From an uncultured Ruminococcus sp. (lineage in GTDB: Bacteria; Bacillota; Clostridia; Oscillospirales; Ruminococcaceae): a DNA stretch of 7,285 nucleotides. The translations under genes were made by a program, and so were the position numbers. Below, piece after piece: positions 5,787 to 7,285 of the stretch. Below the pieces are notes generated by a model. It saw only the letters and a list, made by a program, of their open reading frames with translations, made no database searches and was not told the origin of the DNA. The stretch's first letter is position 1. Each line of letters begins with the position of its first letter. The stretch lies in assembly GCA_900551505.1 (NCBI GenBank), contig URWK01000061.1:1-7285 (forward strand). The letters run 5' to 3'.

Positions 5787-7166
5787 ATGACAAAAGACAT
5801 GACAAACGGTAGTCCGCTGAAACTTATCATAGCATTCTGTCTGCCGCTTGTGTTCGGAAACTTCTTTCAGCAATTCTACAACATGGTCGATACTATCATT
5901 GTAGGAAAGTTTGTCGGCGTAAATGCTTTGGCAGGAGTCGGCTCAACCGGTAGTATTCAGTTTATGGTGCTTGGTTTTGCGATAGGCGTGTGCAGTGGCT
6001 TTTCGATAAACATTGCACAGAGTTTCGGAGCAGGCGACACGAAGCTTATGCGTAAGTACATTGCGAACTCCGCATATCTCAGCGTTGCAGTAACTTTGGT
6101 GCTTACTGCTGTTACAGTTACTTTCACAAAACCTATTCTCAGAATTATGCAGACTCCTGACGAAATTTTTAATGATGCATACAATTATATAATTGTAATT
6201 TTCATAGGTATTTTTGCAACAATGTTTTACAACATCCTTTCCGGAATACTTCGTGCATTGGGCGACAGCAAGACACCGCTTATATTTCTGATTATTTCAT
6301 CGGTTATCAATGTAGTGCTTGACCTTGCGTTTATCCTCAAGTTCAACATGGGTGTAATGGGAGCAGGTGTTGCAACGGTTCTTGCACAGGCAATTTCAGG
6401 ATTTCTCTGTCTGCTTTATATGAAGAGAAAATTTGAAGTGCTTCACTTTGAAAAAGATGAGTTGACACTTGACGGAAGATGCTGTAAAAGACTTCTCGCA
6501 ATCGGTTTACCTATGGCACTTCAATTTTCGATAACCGCTATTGGTTCAATAATTCTTCAAACCGCTGTAAACTCACTTGGTGCGGGAATTATAGCTGCTG
6601 TAACTGCCGCCGGAAAAATTCAGCTTATGGTTACTCAGCCTATGGAAACGCTCGGAATTACAATGGCTACATATTGCGGTCAGAACCTCGGAGCAAGAAA
6701 GTTCGAGAGAATTAAGAAAGGTATCAGACAATCATCAATTCTTTCCGTATGCTATTGTATACTTGCGTGTATGTTTGTTTCGTTCCTTGGTCAATACATT
6801 GCACTTTGGTTTCTCGACTCGAAGGAAACGCAAATTATTTCCGACACAGTATATTTCCTCAGAATAAACGCAATCTTCTATCCTGTTCTTGGAATTTTGT
6901 TTATTTTCAGAAATTCACTTCAGGGCATGGGTTACAGCTTCCTTCCGATGATGGCAGGAGTAAGCGAACTTGTGGCAAGGGCATTGGTATCATTCGGATT
7001 TGTTTCGATATTCGGATTTAATGCGGTTTGTCTTGCAAGCCCTGTGGCATGGATTTTTGCAGATGCTTTGTTGCTGACAACTTACTTTATAAAGATGAAG
7101 CAACTTAAAGTACAGCTTGAACATCATGAAGTAACTGAACCTGACGAAAATGTTGTCAGGGCGTAA
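5787..7166 (+). CDS. MATE-family multidrug efflux transporter (DinF/NorM-like)
   Basis: This 459-residue membrane protein belongs to the MATE family, which exports cationic or aromatic compounds in exchange for H+ or Na+. Twelve hydrophobic segments are visible in two six-helix halves (about 12-212 and 236-437), joined by a charged loop (213-234, KRKFEVLHFEKDE). The family opening is PLKLIIAFCLPLVFGN (10-25), followed by FYNMVDTIIVGKFVG (30-44). Asp35 fits the conserved TM1 aspartate of MATE proteins (Asp41 in PfMATE, Asp36 in NorM), and Asp179 in NVVLDLAFI fits PfMATE Asp184. ILRALGDSKTP (154-164) and the second-half NSLQGMGYSFLPM (376-388) are typical. The TM7 glutamate of the NorM Na+ site (Glu255) seems absent from GLPMALQFSIT (240-250). 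This suggests N-lobe coupling, by eye only. The substrate cannot be told. GGGGGA (5775-5780) stands 6 nt before ATG. It is monocistronic here and separated from the ATPase operon by a terminator. Confidence 0.95.
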   Translation: MTKDMTNGSPLKLIIAFCLPLVFGNFFQQFYNMVDTIIVGKFVGVNALAGVGSTGSIQFMVLGFAIGVCSGFSINIAQSFGAGDTKLMRKYIANSAYLSVAVTLVLTAVTVTFTKPILRIMQTPDEIFNDAYNYIIVIFIGIFATMFYNILSGILRALGDSKTPLIFLIISSVINVVLDLAFILKFNMGVMGAGVATVLAQAISGFLCLLYMKRKFEVLHFEKDELTLDGRCCKRLLAIGLPMALQFSITAIGSIILQTAVNSLGAGIIAAVTAAGKIQLMVTQPMETLGITMATYCGQNLGARKFERIKKGIRQSSILSVCYCILACMFVSFLGQYIALWFLDSKETQIISDTVYFLRINAIFYPVLGILFIFRNSLQGMGYSFLPMMAGVSELVARALVSFGFVSIFGFNAVCLASPVAWIFADALLLTTYFIKMKQLKVQLEHHEVTEPDENVVRA

Positions 7167-7186
7167 ATTAAAATATAATGAATTCG

Positions 7187-7221
7187 GGGGGGCCCGAGAA
7201 AAAGTTTTTTGTGGGCACCCC
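7187..7221 (+). terminator. Imperfect GC-rich hairpin after the MATE gene
   Basis: GGGGGGCCCGAGAAAAA (7187-7203) can fold back on TTTTTTGTGGGCACCCC (7205-7221) with about 13 Watson-Crick pairs, two G-U pairs and two mismatches around a minimal loop. It starts 20 nt after the MATE stop, where a terminator is expected. What follows is AAAATTATTTATTTTTTTT rather than an immediate U-tract. The 7-G run and the change to low complexity suggest the sequence itself may be unreliable here. Confidence 0.35.
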
Positions 7222-7285
7222 AAAATTATTTATTTTTTTTATAATATTTTAATTATTTATTTTTTTTTTTTTTTTTTTTTAAAAA
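7222..7285. repeat. T-rich low-complexity contig end
   Basis: From 7222 the sequence is almost only A and T and ends in a run of more than 20 T followed by five A. Its reverse complement resembles the A-rich left end of the window. No gene or site can be supported. Confidence 0.7.

Noticed and set aside
7180..7196. Cloning-vector polylinker (GAATTC next to G7CCCG)
   Set aside because: An EcoRI site beside a G7CCCG block recalls a common polylinker, but the other sites and flanks are missing and the match is too short to claim.
1..7285. CRISPR array, tRNA, rRNA, insertion sequence or phage genes
   Set aside because: No spaced repeats, cloverleaf, transposase or phage protein was seen on either strand; the ATPase and MATE genes with their signals account for nearly all of the window.

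Overview
The window carries the downstream part of a bacterial V/A-type rotary ATPase operon and, after a strong terminator, one MATE-family efflux transporter. All six ATPase genes and the transporter lie on the + strand and read as intact. AT-leaning composition, G-rich Shine-Dalgarno sites (runs of 4-5 G, 6-8 nt before ATG), short intergenic gaps and the protein sequences all point to a low-GC Bacillota organism, most likely a gut-type clostridium of the Ruminococcus kind. That taxonomic placement is judged by eye from sequence character, not from a search.

Layout: 1-184 is an extremely A-rich, low-complexity end with no supportable gene. Then follow subunit K (membrane rotor ring, 185-613), F (central stalk, 620-928), a 143-nt gap holding a terminator-like hairpin, E (peripheral stalk, 1072-1656), A (catalytic, 1677-3449), B (regulatory nucleotide-binding, 3464-4861) and D (central rotor shaft, 4882-5550). 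A 17-bp stem-loop plus U-tract closes the operon at 5569-5612. The MATE transporter (5787-7166) has its own candidate extended -10 promoter. From 7167 on there is an imperfect GC-rich hairpin and then T-rich low-complexity sequence to the end.

Together A3B3 with D and F form the ATP-driven motor, E is part of the stator, and K forms the ion-carrying ring. Subunits I (stator membrane subunit), C (socket between shaft and ring) and G (E's stalk partner) are not present; they are presumably upstream, beyond the contig end. The MATE gene is probably an independent transcription unit, related at most indirectly through use of an ion gradient.

I see no new system here. The points most worth checking are the terminator/alternative-pairing element between F and E, a subunit K with an extra N-terminal hairpin and no visible Na+-type glutamine ligand, and the suspicious low-complexity ends.
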